Positions 7,901 through 17,013 of a stretch of DNA of 34,647 nt are shown one piece after another. The stretch covers positions 1 through 34,647 of the forward strand of contig JAJDJJ010000016.1 in the NCBI GenBank assembly GCA_030267125.1, read 5' to 3'. The notes under the pieces were generated by a model. That model was not told where the DNA came from. It saw nothing but the letters and a program-made list of their open reading frames with translations, and searched no databases. Position 1 is the stretch's first letter. Each line of letters starts with the position of its first letter. The DNA comes from Bacteroidales bacterium OttesenSCG-928-B11 (GTDB lineage: Bacteria; Bacteroidota; Bacteroidia; Bacteroidales; WCHB1-69). The translations under genes were made by a program, and so were the position numbers.

Positions 7901-10900
7901 GCTACTGTTTCTTGGACGGCGGATGAAGATCAAAATAAATGGATTGTTGAATACGCGGAAGTGGGTAAAGAGGCAAGCTACTCTAAAACAGTAACGGATA
8001 CCATCACCACACTGACCTCTATTCAACCGAATTCAAGTTACACGATTTCTGTGAAAGCGGTTTGTGAAGATGGCGAATCATTGCCATTGCATTCTTCATT
8101 CTCAGTAGATTGTATTAAGAAAGGTTTTGGTGCAAGGGGAGATGAAGTTATTTGCGAGACTACGACAATAACCACTACTTATCCGGTTAATCATACCTAT
8201 GACTATGGCTATGGACAACAAATTTACAATCAATCATTATTGCCTCAAACTCCCGGATACATCTATTCCATAAGTTTTTATCCAACGGGAAGTAATAGCG
8301 TCAAAGCTGGAAATAATAAGATATGGTTGCAAAACACGGATAAAGTATCGTTCTCCTCAGCATCAGATTTTGTTCCTAATTCGGAACTTACCGAGGTTTA
8401 TGATGGGACGGGCAAGGATTGGAATATAGTTGCAAATACTTGGAATGAATTTGTACTCGATGAACCATTTTATTATGAAGGAGGAAACCTGCTTTTGGCT
8501 TTTCTTGAAAACAAATCAGGTTGGACTACTATTAGTTTCAGAGCTGTGAACCATAATAATGGTGTGAACACAGCCATTGGAGCAAGAAGAGATGGTAGCC
8601 CAATAGATGTTAGTTCTCCTCCTGCGGCTACTGATATAGGTACATTTAATAATATGATAAAATTGGATTTTATGCCTTATGTTTGTAATGATGAGCTATT
8701 ATGCCCGACACCTGAATTAGTTTCAAGTGACATTACAGCAACTTCGGCTACTATCTCTTGGGAAGCAAATACAGACGTAGAATCTTGGACAGTTGAATAT
8801 AAAAAATCCGAGGAAACAACCTGGACGATTTTAAATCCCGAAAATGCAACTGTTGCATTAACAGAACTGGAAAGCAATACTTCGTATGATGTCAGAGCAA
8901 TAGGATATTGTTCGGAAATCAGTAGGGGAGAATACTCTGATGTTTTAACATTCACCACGCCTTTTGGCTGTACTGAAATTCCTCAGAATATTGCCAGCGT
9001 AAACTCTTCCAATACCACAACCCTGACTTGGGATGCCGGTGAATATACCGCTTGGGAAGTACAACTCAAGAAAAACAGCGATAGCGAATGGAGTAGTTTT
9101 ATCGTTGAAGAAACAACCATTGCTTTCAGTGGATTGGATGTTACAACAAGTTATAACTTCAGAGTGTGCGGTTTGTGTGGCGAAGATTTCTTTAGCAATT
9201 GGGCAACGCATAACTTTACCTCAGGATGCGATGCAACTACTGTATTGCCTGTATATGAACAATTTACCAATAATGCGACTCCGGATTGCTGGATCAATTT
9301 AGATAATAAATGGACCTATTCAGGTGGTGTGGCAAGATCTGCCGGCACCAATCCAAACAACTGGTTAATCTCTAACGGCATTCAATTGCCTGAAACCGGC
9401 GCTACACTCGCTTTTGATGTGGCACTAAACACAGAAGGCAGCGAAAGAATAGAGGTGCTTGTTTCTGAAAGAGGTACCGACATGACTACTTTTGCTTCGT
9501 TGGAAGAGGTTATCATTACCAAAACCGAATATAATAAAGTTGAAGTTACATTGCCGGAGAGTTTAGCCGGAAAGACTATCTACTTGGCTTTTGTTCACAA
9601 TACAGCAGTTTCAAATTCTACGGTACTGTTGGATAATATCACTATCGCAAACTGTTTTGATGTTCCTGTTTTAGCTGTTTCTTATACCGGAGACACCTAC
9701 GTTAAATTAGCTTGGGAGACTGATGAAGCCACACAATTTAATTTACAATATGTAAAAGGATCTGCTACAACATGGAATACTATTCCTGTGGAAGGCAATG
9801 AATATACCGTTACCGGTTTAGATCTCAGCTCAAACTATAGCTTCCGGATTCAATCTGTTTGCTCGAATGGTGGACAAAGCGATTACTCTAATACAGTAAC
9901 TACAGTTACAGCTTGTATGTTTATCTCAGAACTTCCCCATTTCGACAATTTTGATTCTTATACAACAGGGCAAGCTTATTATCCTACCTGTTGGACAGTA
10001 TATAAAACTTCAACTGCCAGCGGAACGCCGTATATAGCAGCTAGTGATAATCCGCCCAGTTCGCCAAGATGTTTGGATTTTCACCATACAAATTCCGGAT
10101 ATAATCTCGCAATTTTGCCTCCGTTAGATCAAAATATCAATATTCATGATATTAAACTTTCATTTAAAGCATTACAACGTATTCTAAACAGAGGTCAATT
10201 CCTTGTAGGAATTATGGACTCTCCAATCGATTTGGAATCTTTTACTGTGATTGATACGGTAAATGGTATTGCTGCTACTACATGGTATGATCATGCCACT
10301 ACTTTTGAAAACTATACCGGATCAGGCCGTTATATTGCCTTTAAAATGTTGAATGGATACGGAGGAACAAGCACCAATAATACATTTTTAATAGACAACC
10401 TCCTCATTGATCTCATTAACCCTCCCTTTGTATGTCCTGTTCCGGTGATAAGTTACACTCAACAGACAGATTCTATTATTGTTACATGGGCCGCTAATGA
10501 AGATGCTGCCGAATGGATTGTAGAGTATAAATTTGACTATGAAAATAGTTATACGGCACTACCCGCTGTTACTGCTCCAAAAGCAATTATCGAAAATCTT
10601 GTATCCGGAAATACGTATAACATTAGAGTGAAAGCGATATGCGCGGCAGATGACCAAAGTGGTTACTCCGATGTGTTGACCATCTCTTATTGCTCCGACC
10701 CGCAAGAAAAACAATTTAGTACTGCTGGATCAACAACTACCAATAACTATCTGCCTTTGAATACGTATAATGCTAATTCTGCTTCGCAACAAATCTATTT
10801 GGCTTCGGAAATGGGTGGCAAACGCGTAATCAATGGAATCTCTTTTGAGTTGAATTCAGGTTCATTTAGCAATAAATCAGATGTCTATATTTTCTTGGTG

Positions 10901-13900
10901 CATACTGATAGAACTACTTTCCCCTCAACATCTGATTATATCTCTGCGGAGGGCTTAACACCTGTTTATCACGGGCCGCTTAACTGTTCTGCAGGATGGA
11001 ACTATTTTGAATTTGACAATTCGTTCATATATAATGGAACAGATAATTTAGCATTGCTTGTATTTGATCACTCAGGACAAACAGGTTCTACTGTGTATTT
11101 TAAAACACATGCTATATCAAATCAACGTTCAATTTATTATTATTCTTATGCAGTTGCTAATAAGCCATCTTTTGCGGATCCGAGGACAAATGGTACAGGC
11201 GGTAACCTCTCTTCTTCTTCTAATGCATTCAGAGTGAATACAAAATTCCACTCTTGCGGAGATTACCCTGCCATAGATATCGTTGTTGATGATATCAAAT
11301 CATATTCTTATTGTGATTTGACGAATTTGGATGTTGAATTTACCTTTACGCAAATAGGTACCGACAGTGTGGATACGGTTATGGTAAGTTACGCGATAGA
11401 CGGTGTTGCCGGCGTGACAGACACACTTGCATTTGATCCTCCGTTGACTTATGGAAAATCTTACACCCATAAATTTAAAAACCCGGTATCCTTCCTGAAT
11501 GATGAAAACACGTTAGCAGTTACGATTGAAACAAAAGCGGATGAAAACTTGGCAAACAATACCAAAGCGATTGTTCTGGAGAGAGTTGCTCCTCAAACGA
11601 TACCTTATACAGAAGACTTCTCTGCTGTTGATGTAAATGATAACGGTTGGAGAGTGTTGGATCAAAACAATGATAATACCACTTGGGCTGTTAATAACGG
11701 TGTCTTAACGTATGTAAACGATACTATTGCAGCTAATGATTGGGTTATGACCTCTTGTTTGGATATCCCTGCCGGTAAATATGACATGAGTTTTGCTTAC
11801 AATGCGTTGGATACACTCAAAGAGTCGTTCGATATCTATATCGGAACTGTACAAAACAATCCAGCGACAATGACAAAAATCAAATCGTATGCTGATTTTG
11901 CTAAAAGAGCGACTAACTATGGTGATACCATTTTATTGGAAATTCCTGATGATGATATTTATTACATAGGTATCCATGCTAAATCGCCCAAAAAATCAGC
12001 CGGTATTATCTTTGACAACCTCGTGATTAAATCACTTGTCGATATGGCGATAGTTTCTGTTGACCCGATTCCCGACGCATGTGATTTATCATCCGTTCCT
12101 GTAACCGCTACCGTTATGCAACAAAACGCAGGATCTGTTTCTGAGTTTGTCATGACCTACACGGTTGGAGATCTAACCGTAAGTGAACTTGTAAAAGACA
12201 CTCTATTAAAGCAAGGCGATACATATAGACATGAATTTTCCAATTATGCAAATTTGACAGAGACGGATAATACAATCACTGTTAAAGTTATAGTTGAGGG
12301 TGATACCTACTTGGAAGACAATGTGAAAGAAATTTCCGGCATTAAACTTGTAACGCCTTCTACTATGCCTTATACCGAAAACTTCTCTGATGTAACTATC
12401 GGTAAAGATGGATGGTGGACTATTGATGGGAATGGAGACAACGTTACTTGGACTGTTGCTAACGGTGTTTTGACTTATTTTGCAAATGATACATTAGGGG
12501 CGTATGATGATGTTTATTCACCTTGTTTAGATATTCCGGCGGGTAAATACGAGATTTCATACAACTACAACGCGTTGGATGTTTTCAGCGAAGATATGAC
12601 AGTGTTTATTTCCGGCGAAGGGTATGGTGAGATGTTGGGCTGGTACGAATTTGCAAGAGCTGCATCAGATTATAGCGCTGTTCACCTTGTTGAAATACCT
12701 GCTGATGATATTTATTACATAGGAATTTGGGCTGATTCGGAAGCCGGTACGGCTGGGATTACTTTTGACAATCTCGCTATTGTTCCGATGTCGGATGTGA
12801 CAATTGCTACTGACGGAAACGGAACGGTTAGTGGTGAAAATTCGATTACCGTTTATAAAAACGAGCCCTATACCCTTGCCATCACTCCGAATCCGGGATA
12901 CCATGTAGCTGGTATCTATGTGAACGGTGAATTAGTGGAAGGCGAAGATATTTCTGCTGCCGGACACAAATTCTTCACATTCACCCCGACGGAAAATGAT
13001 GTTTATGTTTATGTTGAATTTGAAAGCAATATGTATGTAATCAACGCTTCTATTCATAATTATCTGGAGGAAAATTATGGTATGGAGACCGGAACAATCA
13101 CTCCTAAGGGAATAGTTGAAGTGGCTCACGGTGCGGACCAAACGTTCTTTATCACTACCGCACAACATTTCCACATCTATGACGTGCTTGTTGACGGTGT
13201 ATCCGCAATGGACGATTTGACAGAAATCAGCAATAATGAATTTGCGTATACTTTCGAAAATGTGACTAAAAACGCAAGAATCCAAGTTCTTATGACTATT
13301 GACTCGCTTGATATCATCTTAAATGTTCATGAAGGAATTGGAATCGTTTGTGGTAAAACTGCCGATGCATCCGAAGGAATATGGACTGACATCTACACGC
13401 TTCCTTATGGTGCGGAATCTTTCTACACAACGATTGTTCCGGCTACAGGTTATAGCGTGGAGTCATTCCTTAATAACAGAAATGTGGGTGCGGTTCAACA
13501 ATACAACCTTTTCGACATAAAGGAAACCAAAATTTTCGACATCCATTTCTACAAAAACACCTACACAATCTCTACGCAAGCGTACGGAAAAGGTACAATT
13601 ACCGAAGGAGTTACTTTTGTGTATGATCCTGATTTTGTATACGAATACGAAGTTACACCTAATACCGGATACTATATCACATCTGTGACGGTGAATGGTG
13701 TTGAGCAAACGATTACTGATCCTGACGCATTCAGCAGCTCATTGAGTAGCATTTCGCAAGATTACGAAATCATCGCAAGATTTGCCATGTATACGTATGC
13801 AATCACTGCGGAAGCAGGCAATGGAGGCGCCATCACACCGGTTGGCACAACGGTTTATAACTACGGATCTGCTGCTACTTACGTGGCAACAGCTAACGCC

Positions 13901-15481
13901 GGTTATTATATCTCTTCCACAACGGTTGATGGAACCACAACAGCCTTCACAGCTGCCGACAATAAAACCACACATGCGTTCGCATTCGACAACATCATTA
14001 GTGATCACGCTGTTGCAGTAGAATTTGCAATCCACACGTTCGAAATCACAGCTACCGCAGGTGCAAACGGAACAATTGATCCTACTGGAACGGAAGAGTA
14101 TGATTATGGTACAACACAAACGTATACCATTACTCCAAATACCGGATACTATATCTCAACGGTGACTGTTGATGGCGCGGTGGTAGAGAATTTCTCCGGA
14201 AATACATATACCTTCGTGAATATTGCGGATGACCATACGATTGCGGTTACATTCACACGTTACCAATATGCGATCACTGCTGGCGCGGCTAACGGCGGAA
14301 CAATCACGCCTTCCGGCACAACCACAGTGAACCACGGTGCTAACCAAGCATACACGGTGACAGCCGGCACAGGTTATACGGTTTCTACTGTTGTAATTGA
14401 CGGAACTCCGACTGCAGTGAATGCGGCTACATTCAGCCACACGTTCTCTAACGTTACAGCTAACCATGCGATTTATGCTAACTTTGAACTCAAATCCTAC
14501 ACGGTGACCGTGACTCAACCGGCAAATGGAGCTATTACTCCGGGTACGCAAGTAGTGAACCATGGTGCTAACGCTGCATTCCAAATCACACCGAACGAAG
14601 GATACGAAATCCAAAACATCAAAGTAAACGGTACTAACGTGACCTTCACGGCAGATGCTTCCGGTGCTGCTTCGCATACGATCAGTAATATCACGGCGAA
14701 CACAACTATTACAGCGACAATGAAGATCAAAACGTATACGATCACAGCTACTGCTGGCACAGGTGGATCAATTTCACCCTCAGGAACAGCTACGGTTGAT
14801 TACGGTGCAACAGCAACCTACACGATCACACCGAACGCCGGTTACGAGATCGAAGCGGTAGTTGTTGACGGAGCAGTGGTTGGTAAGATGAACTCATTTG
14901 CTTTTGCGAAAGTTACTTCTAACCGTACAATCAGTGTTACTTTCGCTCCGATCGTGTGTGATGCGCCTACGCAACTCCATGCGACAGAAATCGATTACAC
15001 TTCAGCGAAATTGAATTGGTTGCACGCTGGTGCGGATTCTTACACAGTAACTTATTCAAAACTCGGTGGAATTGAAGAGGTTGTAACAGGAGTTACAGGC
15101 AACTTCTTTGTTATCACTGAGTTGGATACCAATTCACGTTACGAATGGACGGTGAAGGCTGTATGTTCAGCATCTTCAAGCAGCGTTGACGCTCCGTACT
15201 CTTCATTCAAAACGAAAGCTCGTCCTGTTGATACGGGTATCGATTCATTCGAAGGTACGCAAATCAATGTTTACAGCAACTTGAACAACGTTTACATTGT
15301 GAACGAAGCTGGTGTTGAAATTAAAAATGTAGACATCTATAACGTTTATGGTAAACTGATCTACACAGGAAACGCATTGAATAACCCCGAAGTAATCAAC
15401 TTGAATGTGGCTACAGGCACTTACATGGTGCGCGTGGTTGCTGACGGAAAAATAGGAACATTCAAAGTGTTTATCCAATAA
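4955..15481 (+). CDS. Giant modular T9SS-secreted surface protein (adhesin-like)
   Basis: A 3508-residue secreted protein. Signal peptide 1-26 (cleavage after ASFA). Order, approximate residues: N-terminal anchor-like domain 27-183; two copies of a domain starting INTPADG, 187-288 and 289-393; GLUG-like region 397-712 (GLFGSI, GGIVGN, YGGIAG); fibronectin III 713-798; cleaved-adhesin/choice-of-anchor domain 803-962; FnIII 964-1052; a domain with YGQQIYN 1073-1246; two FnIII 1249-1424; adhesin domain; FnIII; adhesin domain; FnIII to 1912; a second domain with SQQIYLA 1917-2102; two units each of CARDB-like plus adhesin domain 2106-2614; nine InlB-B-like repeats 2615-3332 (FxITPNxGYxIxxVxVDG pattern); FnIII 3334-3424; T9SS type A sorting domain 3428-3508, ending GTFKVFIQ. 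It would cross the outer membrane by T9SS and be attached or released. Adhesion or matrix binding is inferred from domains; no catalytic domain is seen. The gene is monocistronic with its own promoter and terminator. Confidence 0.93.
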   Translation: MKQLNFLKVALMSAMLLFAFCAASFAQATVVFSEDFSKFTRGTANDKPSSTEITDTVNKFTQTLGWTGTKVYEAGGAAKLGTKDLLGSLQTPAISLIHDNGNFTVKFKAMAWKNDADSIYVRIINADTVTETKVIKGLGNTDAYTLEEYELNLSTGGSATKIKFEAVGTNKARFFLDDIEISQILPLPAITINTPADGKKYLITEPLYIDVEIENFVLGTDGIIKVELEFLEVPVFIANEIELAQCAALPLNTLLEPGSHTINATLLNMDSTELTTPVAASTTFTLRGLPALTINTPADGETYWRNENLSIDVKIENFVLGTDGIIKVEIEGIEGLDGPIYFNNEAMLQGMIAGLKLNELLLSGTYKIDAELLNSDSTKLTTPVMASTTFTLSLRGNTQTIWDGTADTKWYTNNPDATTFYIYTAEELAGLASIVNAGTTTFQGKTVELKNEIWLNTDGSTTNKWTPIGGYPGGATSTEAGTDGSNKYFEGTFNGNYHLIHNMYVNRGTNKAHAGLFGSIKASSTSTFAKVENVVMVNPISIGHSMLGCVIGFIGNGGPAYVENCQVVNGSITATNNNNGLIVGAAWPNGNSSRPTYITNCAATGTVKGQYIGGIVGNGKRVTMKNSYFAGTLTRVSNNNNYGGIAGIAENFTGTNNYSNTAKSTAANSQEGTIKTLTEMRDPSFVTLLGDAIYKMDNGLNDGLPILIDVEYCNGPKNLTISDITETSAKIKWDQGEGETTWTLGYRIAGGKYHTKLLETTSYLFEGLLPFTSYEFYISTECQSSSSGKAYGHFMTLDPAPAMAPYTNDFEGDEAGNWSIANDTSANKWYVGYAQGFDYDNKLFISSTRGNTNKYNATQASIAQAYRSMIVPEEGAYFTFDYRVGGNANDYLMVSAIPQGEAFIAGTIPSTNLAILTGANEWKEYMAVLEKGTYVLVFTWVNDDNGENQFPAAIDNISVQPITCVKPSDLVVNVDTTGGAVKATVSWTADEDQNKWIVEYAEVGKEASYSKTVTDTITTLTSIQPNSSYTISVKAVCEDGESLPLHSSFSVDCIKKGFGARGDEVICETTTITTTYPVNHTYDYGYGQQIYNQSLLPQTPGYIYSISFYPTGSNSVKAGNNKIWLQNTDKVSFSSASDFVPNSELTEVYDGTGKDWNIVANTWNEFVLDEPFYYEGGNLLLAFLENKSGWTTISFRAVNHNNGVNTAIGARRDGSPIDVSSPPAATDIGTFNNMIKLDFMPYVCNDELLCPTPELVSSDITATSATISWEANTDVESWTVEYKKSEETTWTILNPENATVALTELESNTSYDVRAIGYCSEISRGEYSDVLTFTTPFGCTEIPQNIASVNSSNTTTLTWDAGEYTAWEVQLKKNSDSEWSSFIVEETTIAFSGLDVTTSYNFRVCGLCGEDFFSNWATHNFTSGCDATTVLPVYEQFTNNATPDCWINLDNKWTYSGGVARSAGTNPNNWLISNGIQLPETGATLAFDVALNTEGSERIEVLVSERGTDMTTFASLEEVIITKTEYNKVEVTLPESLAGKTIYLAFVHNTAVSNSTVLLDNITIANCFDVPVLAVSYTGDTYVKLAWETDEATQFNLQYVKGSATTWNTIPVEGNEYTVTGLDLSSNYSFRIQSVCSNGGQSDYSNTVTTVTACMFISELPHFDNFDSYTTGQAYYPTCWTVYKTSTASGTPYIAASDNPPSSPRCLDFHHTNSGYNLAILPPLDQNINIHDIKLSFKALQRILNRGQFLVGIMDSPIDLESFTVIDTVNGIAATTWYDHATTFENYTGSGRYIAFKMLNGYGGTSTNNTFLIDNLLIDLINPPFVCPVPVISYTQQTDSIIVTWAANEDAAEWIVEYKFDYENSYTALPAVTAPKAIIENLVSGNTYNIRVKAICAADDQSGYSDVLTISYCSDPQEKQFSTAGSTTTNNYLPLNTYNANSASQQIYLASEMGGKRVINGISFELNSGSFSNKSDVYIFLVHTDRTTFPSTSDYISAEGLTPVYHGPLNCSAGWNYFEFDNSFIYNGTDNLALLVFDHSGQTGSTVYFKTHAISNQRSIYYYSYAVANKPSFADPRTNGTGGNLSSSSNAFRVNTKFHSCGDYPAIDIVVDDIKSYSYCDLTNLDVEFTFTQIGTDSVDTVMVSYAIDGVAGVTDTLAFDPPLTYGKSYTHKFKNPVSFLNDENTLAVTIETKADENLANNTKAIVLERVAPQTIPYTEDFSAVDVNDNGWRVLDQNNDNTTWAVNNGVLTYVNDTIAANDWVMTSCLDIPAGKYDMSFAYNALDTLKESFDIYIGTVQNNPATMTKIKSYADFAKRATNYGDTILLEIPDDDIYYIGIHAKSPKKSAGIIFDNLVIKSLVDMAIVSVDPIPDACDLSSVPVTATVMQQNAGSVSEFVMTYTVGDLTVSELVKDTLLKQGDTYRHEFSNYANLTETDNTITVKVIVEGDTYLEDNVKEISGIKLVTPSTMPYTENFSDVTIGKDGWWTIDGNGDNVTWTVANGVLTYFANDTLGAYDDVYSPCLDIPAGKYEISYNYNALDVFSEDMTVFISGEGYGEMLGWYEFARAASDYSAVHLVEIPADDIYYIGIWADSEAGTAGITFDNLAIVPMSDVTIATDGNGTVSGENSITVYKNEPYTLAITPNPGYHVAGIYVNGELVEGEDISAAGHKFFTFTPTENDVYVYVEFESNMYVINASIHNYLEENYGMETGTITPKGIVEVAHGADQTFFITTAQHFHIYDVLVDGVSAMDDLTEISNNEFAYTFENVTKNARIQVLMTIDSLDIILNVHEGIGIVCGKTADASEGIWTDIYTLPYGAESFYTTIVPATGYSVESFLNNRNVGAVQQYNLFDIKETKIFDIHFYKNTYTISTQAYGKGTITEGVTFVYDPDFVYEYEVTPNTGYYITSVTVNGVEQTITDPDAFSSSLSSISQDYEIIARFAMYTYAITAEAGNGGAITPVGTTVYNYGSAATYVATANAGYYISSTTVDGTTTAFTAADNKTTHAFAFDNIISDHAVAVEFAIHTFEITATAGANGTIDPTGTEEYDYGTTQTYTITPNTGYYISTVTVDGAVVENFSGNTYTFVNIADDHTIAVTFTRYQYAITAGAANGGTITPSGTTTVNHGANQAYTVTAGTGYTVSTVVIDGTPTAVNAATFSHTFSNVTANHAIYANFELKSYTVTVTQPANGAITPGTQVVNHGANAAFQITPNEGYEIQNIKVNGTNVTFTADASGAASHTISNITANTTITATMKIKTYTITATAGTGGSISPSGTATVDYGATATYTITPNAGYEIEAVVVDGAVVGKMNSFAFAKVTSNRTISVTFAPIVCDAPTQLHATEIDYTSAKLNWLHAGADSYTVTYSKLGGIEEVVTGVTGNFFVITELDTNSRYEWTVKAVCSASSSSVDAPYSSFKTKARPVDTGIDSFEGTQINVYSNLNNVYIVNEAGVEIKNVDIYNVYGKLIYTGNALNNPEVINLNVATGTYMVRVVADGKIGTFKVFIQ
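5513..6127 (+). repeat. Tandem duplication of a ~300-bp domain unit
   Basis: Two adjacent units (about 5513-5815 and 5819-6127) share near-identical DNA blocks. For example, TATTGGGAACAGACGG recurs in both, as does ACTGACTACACCTGTT near each 3' end. Both encode INTPADG... and NFVLGTDGIIKVE. The DNA-level identity suggests a fairly recent internal duplication. Confidence 0.75.
12798..14950 (+). repeat. Nine tandem InlB-B-like protein repeats
   Basis: About nine units of 70-85 residues recur. Each has an opening Y-I/T-x-A-G-x-G/NGG-x-I-x-P segment, then YGA-x-x-x-Y-x-ITPNxGYxI and V-x-VDG. They are strongly diverged at the DNA level in the first three units and closer in the last six (13780-14950). 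Confidence 0.8.
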
Positions 15482-15508
15482 GGATTGTTTTTAAAACAAT
15501 GAATTGAA

Positions 15509-15544
15509 AGTAGGGGTGGGAAATCTTCCACCTCTACTTTTTTT
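15509..15544 (+). terminator. Intrinsic terminator after the giant gene
   Basis: AGTAGGGGTGG (15509-15519) pairs with CCACCTCTACT (15528-15538), with one G-T wobble and an 8-base loop. A run of T follows. It sits 28 bases after the stop codon and separates this gene from nusB. Confidence 0.85.
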
Positions 15545-15546
15545 AT

Positions 15547-15554
15547 TACTTTTG
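15547..15554 (+). promoter_or_regulatory. -7 box of the nusB operon
   Basis: TACTTTTG fits TAnnTTTG and lies 19 bases upstream of the nusB ATG, directly after the preceding terminator. The predicted leader is about 12 bases. Confidence 0.5.
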
Positions 15555-15573
15555 CAATTGTAAAAAACTGAAA

Positions 15574-16521
15574 ATGGTTAATAGACGTTATTTGAGAACA
15601 AAAGTGATGCAAGCCCTTTTTGCTCACAAAGTTAATGAAACTGAAGATATTGTTGAAGGAAGAAAAAAACTGACTGAATCAGTTCAGAATTGTTATATAT
15701 TATTTCTCTATTTTTTCTCTATTTTTCCCGAGTTGAGACGGTACAGACTGAATAAACTCGAAGAGCTGAAAGCTAAAATTAATCCTACCGCGGCGGATTT
15801 GAATCCCAATACCAAGTTTGTAGATAATATTGTCATCAATCAAATAGAAGACAGTATCACCCTTAATCGGGAGTGGAAAAATAATAAAGTCAATTGGACC
15901 AACCATAATGATGTGATTGTCCAAATATTCCAAGAAGTTCAGAAACTGGAAGAATTTCAGCGGTATATGAATAATGCTGAAAGATCATACGAGGAGGACA
16001 AACAGTTGGTGTTGGATGTTATCGAAAAGGTTTTTGTAGAGAGTACGCTGATTCATTGGTTTTTTGAAGAAAAAAACGTACACTGGTTTGATGACTACAA
16101 CGACGCGTTGCTGATTATGTACCGCAATATTCAATCGTTCAAAGAATCACAAGGAAAAGCGGTGAATATCTCGCCGCTCTTTAAAAATGATGATGATGTC
16201 GATTTTTATTTGGATTTATACACGAAAACCGTGATAAACGACAGCTATTACGCCTCTTTAATCAATGACAAATTGAAGAACTGGGAAGCGGAGCGGCTGC
16301 TTAATGTTGACGTGATCTTGATGAAGATGGCTATCTGTGAATTGACACAGTTCCCAACTATTCCCGTGAAAGTGATTATCAATGAGTATATTGAATTAGC
16401 GAAAACGTATAGCTCGGCAAAAAGCGGCTATTTTATCAATGGAATTTTAGATAAAGTGATCGTTCAATTGCGGGAAAACGGAGAACTAAACAAGATGGGT
16501 AGGGGATTGTTAGACAAATAA
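15574..16521 (+). CDS. nusB: Transcription antitermination factor NusB
   Basis: RNA-binding factor of the NusB/NusE antitermination complex that acts on boxA of rRNA transcripts. The first residues, MVNRRYLRTKVMQALFAH, are the typical NusB N-terminal helix. The C-terminal half (about 190-305) carries the NusB fold, with NVDVILMKMAICELTQFPTI and VIINEYIELAKTYS followed by the G-F/Y-ING-x-LD signature (SGYFINGILDKV). At 315 residues it is about twice the E. coli length. The long form, with an inserted middle region, is usual in Bacteroidota. It is the first gene of a five-gene run with gaps of 20, 28, 20 and 2 bases (nusB, DUF1573, yajC, YbbR-like, coaE), and its -7 box is the only promoter seen for the run. 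Confidence 0.93.
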   Translation: MVNRRYLRTKVMQALFAHKVNETEDIVEGRKKLTESVQNCYILFLYFFSIFPELRRYRLNKLEELKAKINPTAADLNPNTKFVDNIVINQIEDSITLNREWKNNKVNWTNHNDVIVQIFQEVQKLEEFQRYMNNAERSYEEDKQLVLDVIEKVFVESTLIHWFFEEKNVHWFDDYNDALLIMYRNIQSFKESQGKAVNISPLFKNDDDVDFYLDLYTKTVINDSYYASLINDKLKNWEAERLLNVDVILMKMAICELTQFPTIPVKVIINEYIELAKTYSSAKSGYFINGILDKVIVQLRENGELNKMGRGLLDK

Positions 16522-16541
16522 TCTATTTTTAATATAACACG

Positions 16542-16985
16542 ATGAAAAAGAGTTTCTTAATCTTACTTATTGCTATTTTTACCTTTTCTTGTAGAAACGA
16601 CAAGAACGAAATCACCGTGAAAGAGATTAAAAATCCGGCATCTGCGCAAGGCAATGTGGGAAAAACAAATATGCCGGAAATCACGTTCGAGAAAACAGTA
16701 CACGATTTTGGAAAAGTGATTCAGGGTGAGCGATTAGCATATACGTTTAAATTTACTAATACTGGAAAATCGAATTTGATTATCGACGGGGCGAAAGGCT
16801 CTTGCAATTGTACGACGACAGTTCCTCCGAAAGCACCGATAAAACCAGGCGAAAGTGGTGAGATAACGATCAAATTCGACTCAAAGACGAAATCAGGGCC
16901 GGTAAGTAGTGCCGTGGTGGTTTCGGCGAATACCTATCCTGTACATACCATCATTCGCGTGACGGCAGATGTTAAAACACCATAA
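16542..16985 (+). CDS. DUF1573 lipoprotein
   Basis: A 147-residue exported lipoprotein. The N-terminus is MKKSFLILLIAIFTFSC, with the lipobox cysteine at residue 17. The mature part is a single Ig-like DUF1573 domain: HDFGKVIQGE, then YTFKFTNTGKSNLII, the signature GSCNCTT, and IKPGESGEITIKFDSK. DUF1573 proteins are abundant in Bacteroidota and have no established biochemical function. This one sits between nusB and yajC, 20 bases after nusB, so it is expressed with a transcription and secretion housekeeping operon. Export and family are firm; its role is unknown. Confidence 0.9.
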   Translation: MKKSFLILLIAIFTFSCRNDKNEITVKEIKNPASAQGNVGKTNMPEITFEKTVHDFGKVIQGERLAYTFKFTNTGKSNLIIDGAKGSCNCTTTVPPKAPIKPGESGEITIKFDSKTKSGPVSSAVVVSANTYPVHTIIRVTADVKTP

Positions 16986-17013
16986 CCATATCATAAATTA
17001 ATACATTTTAAAC

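Noticed and set aside
13739..14677. Cys/Ser-rich antisense frames opposite the InlB-like repeats
   Set aside because: They are the shadow of a repetitive sense sequence with constrained codon use. Composition is unnatural and there is no start context.
12798..14950. CRISPR-like regular repeats
   Set aside because: The periodicity of 210-260 bp is that of tandem protein domains in one open frame. Repeats are diverged and no short identical repeat-spacer pattern exists.
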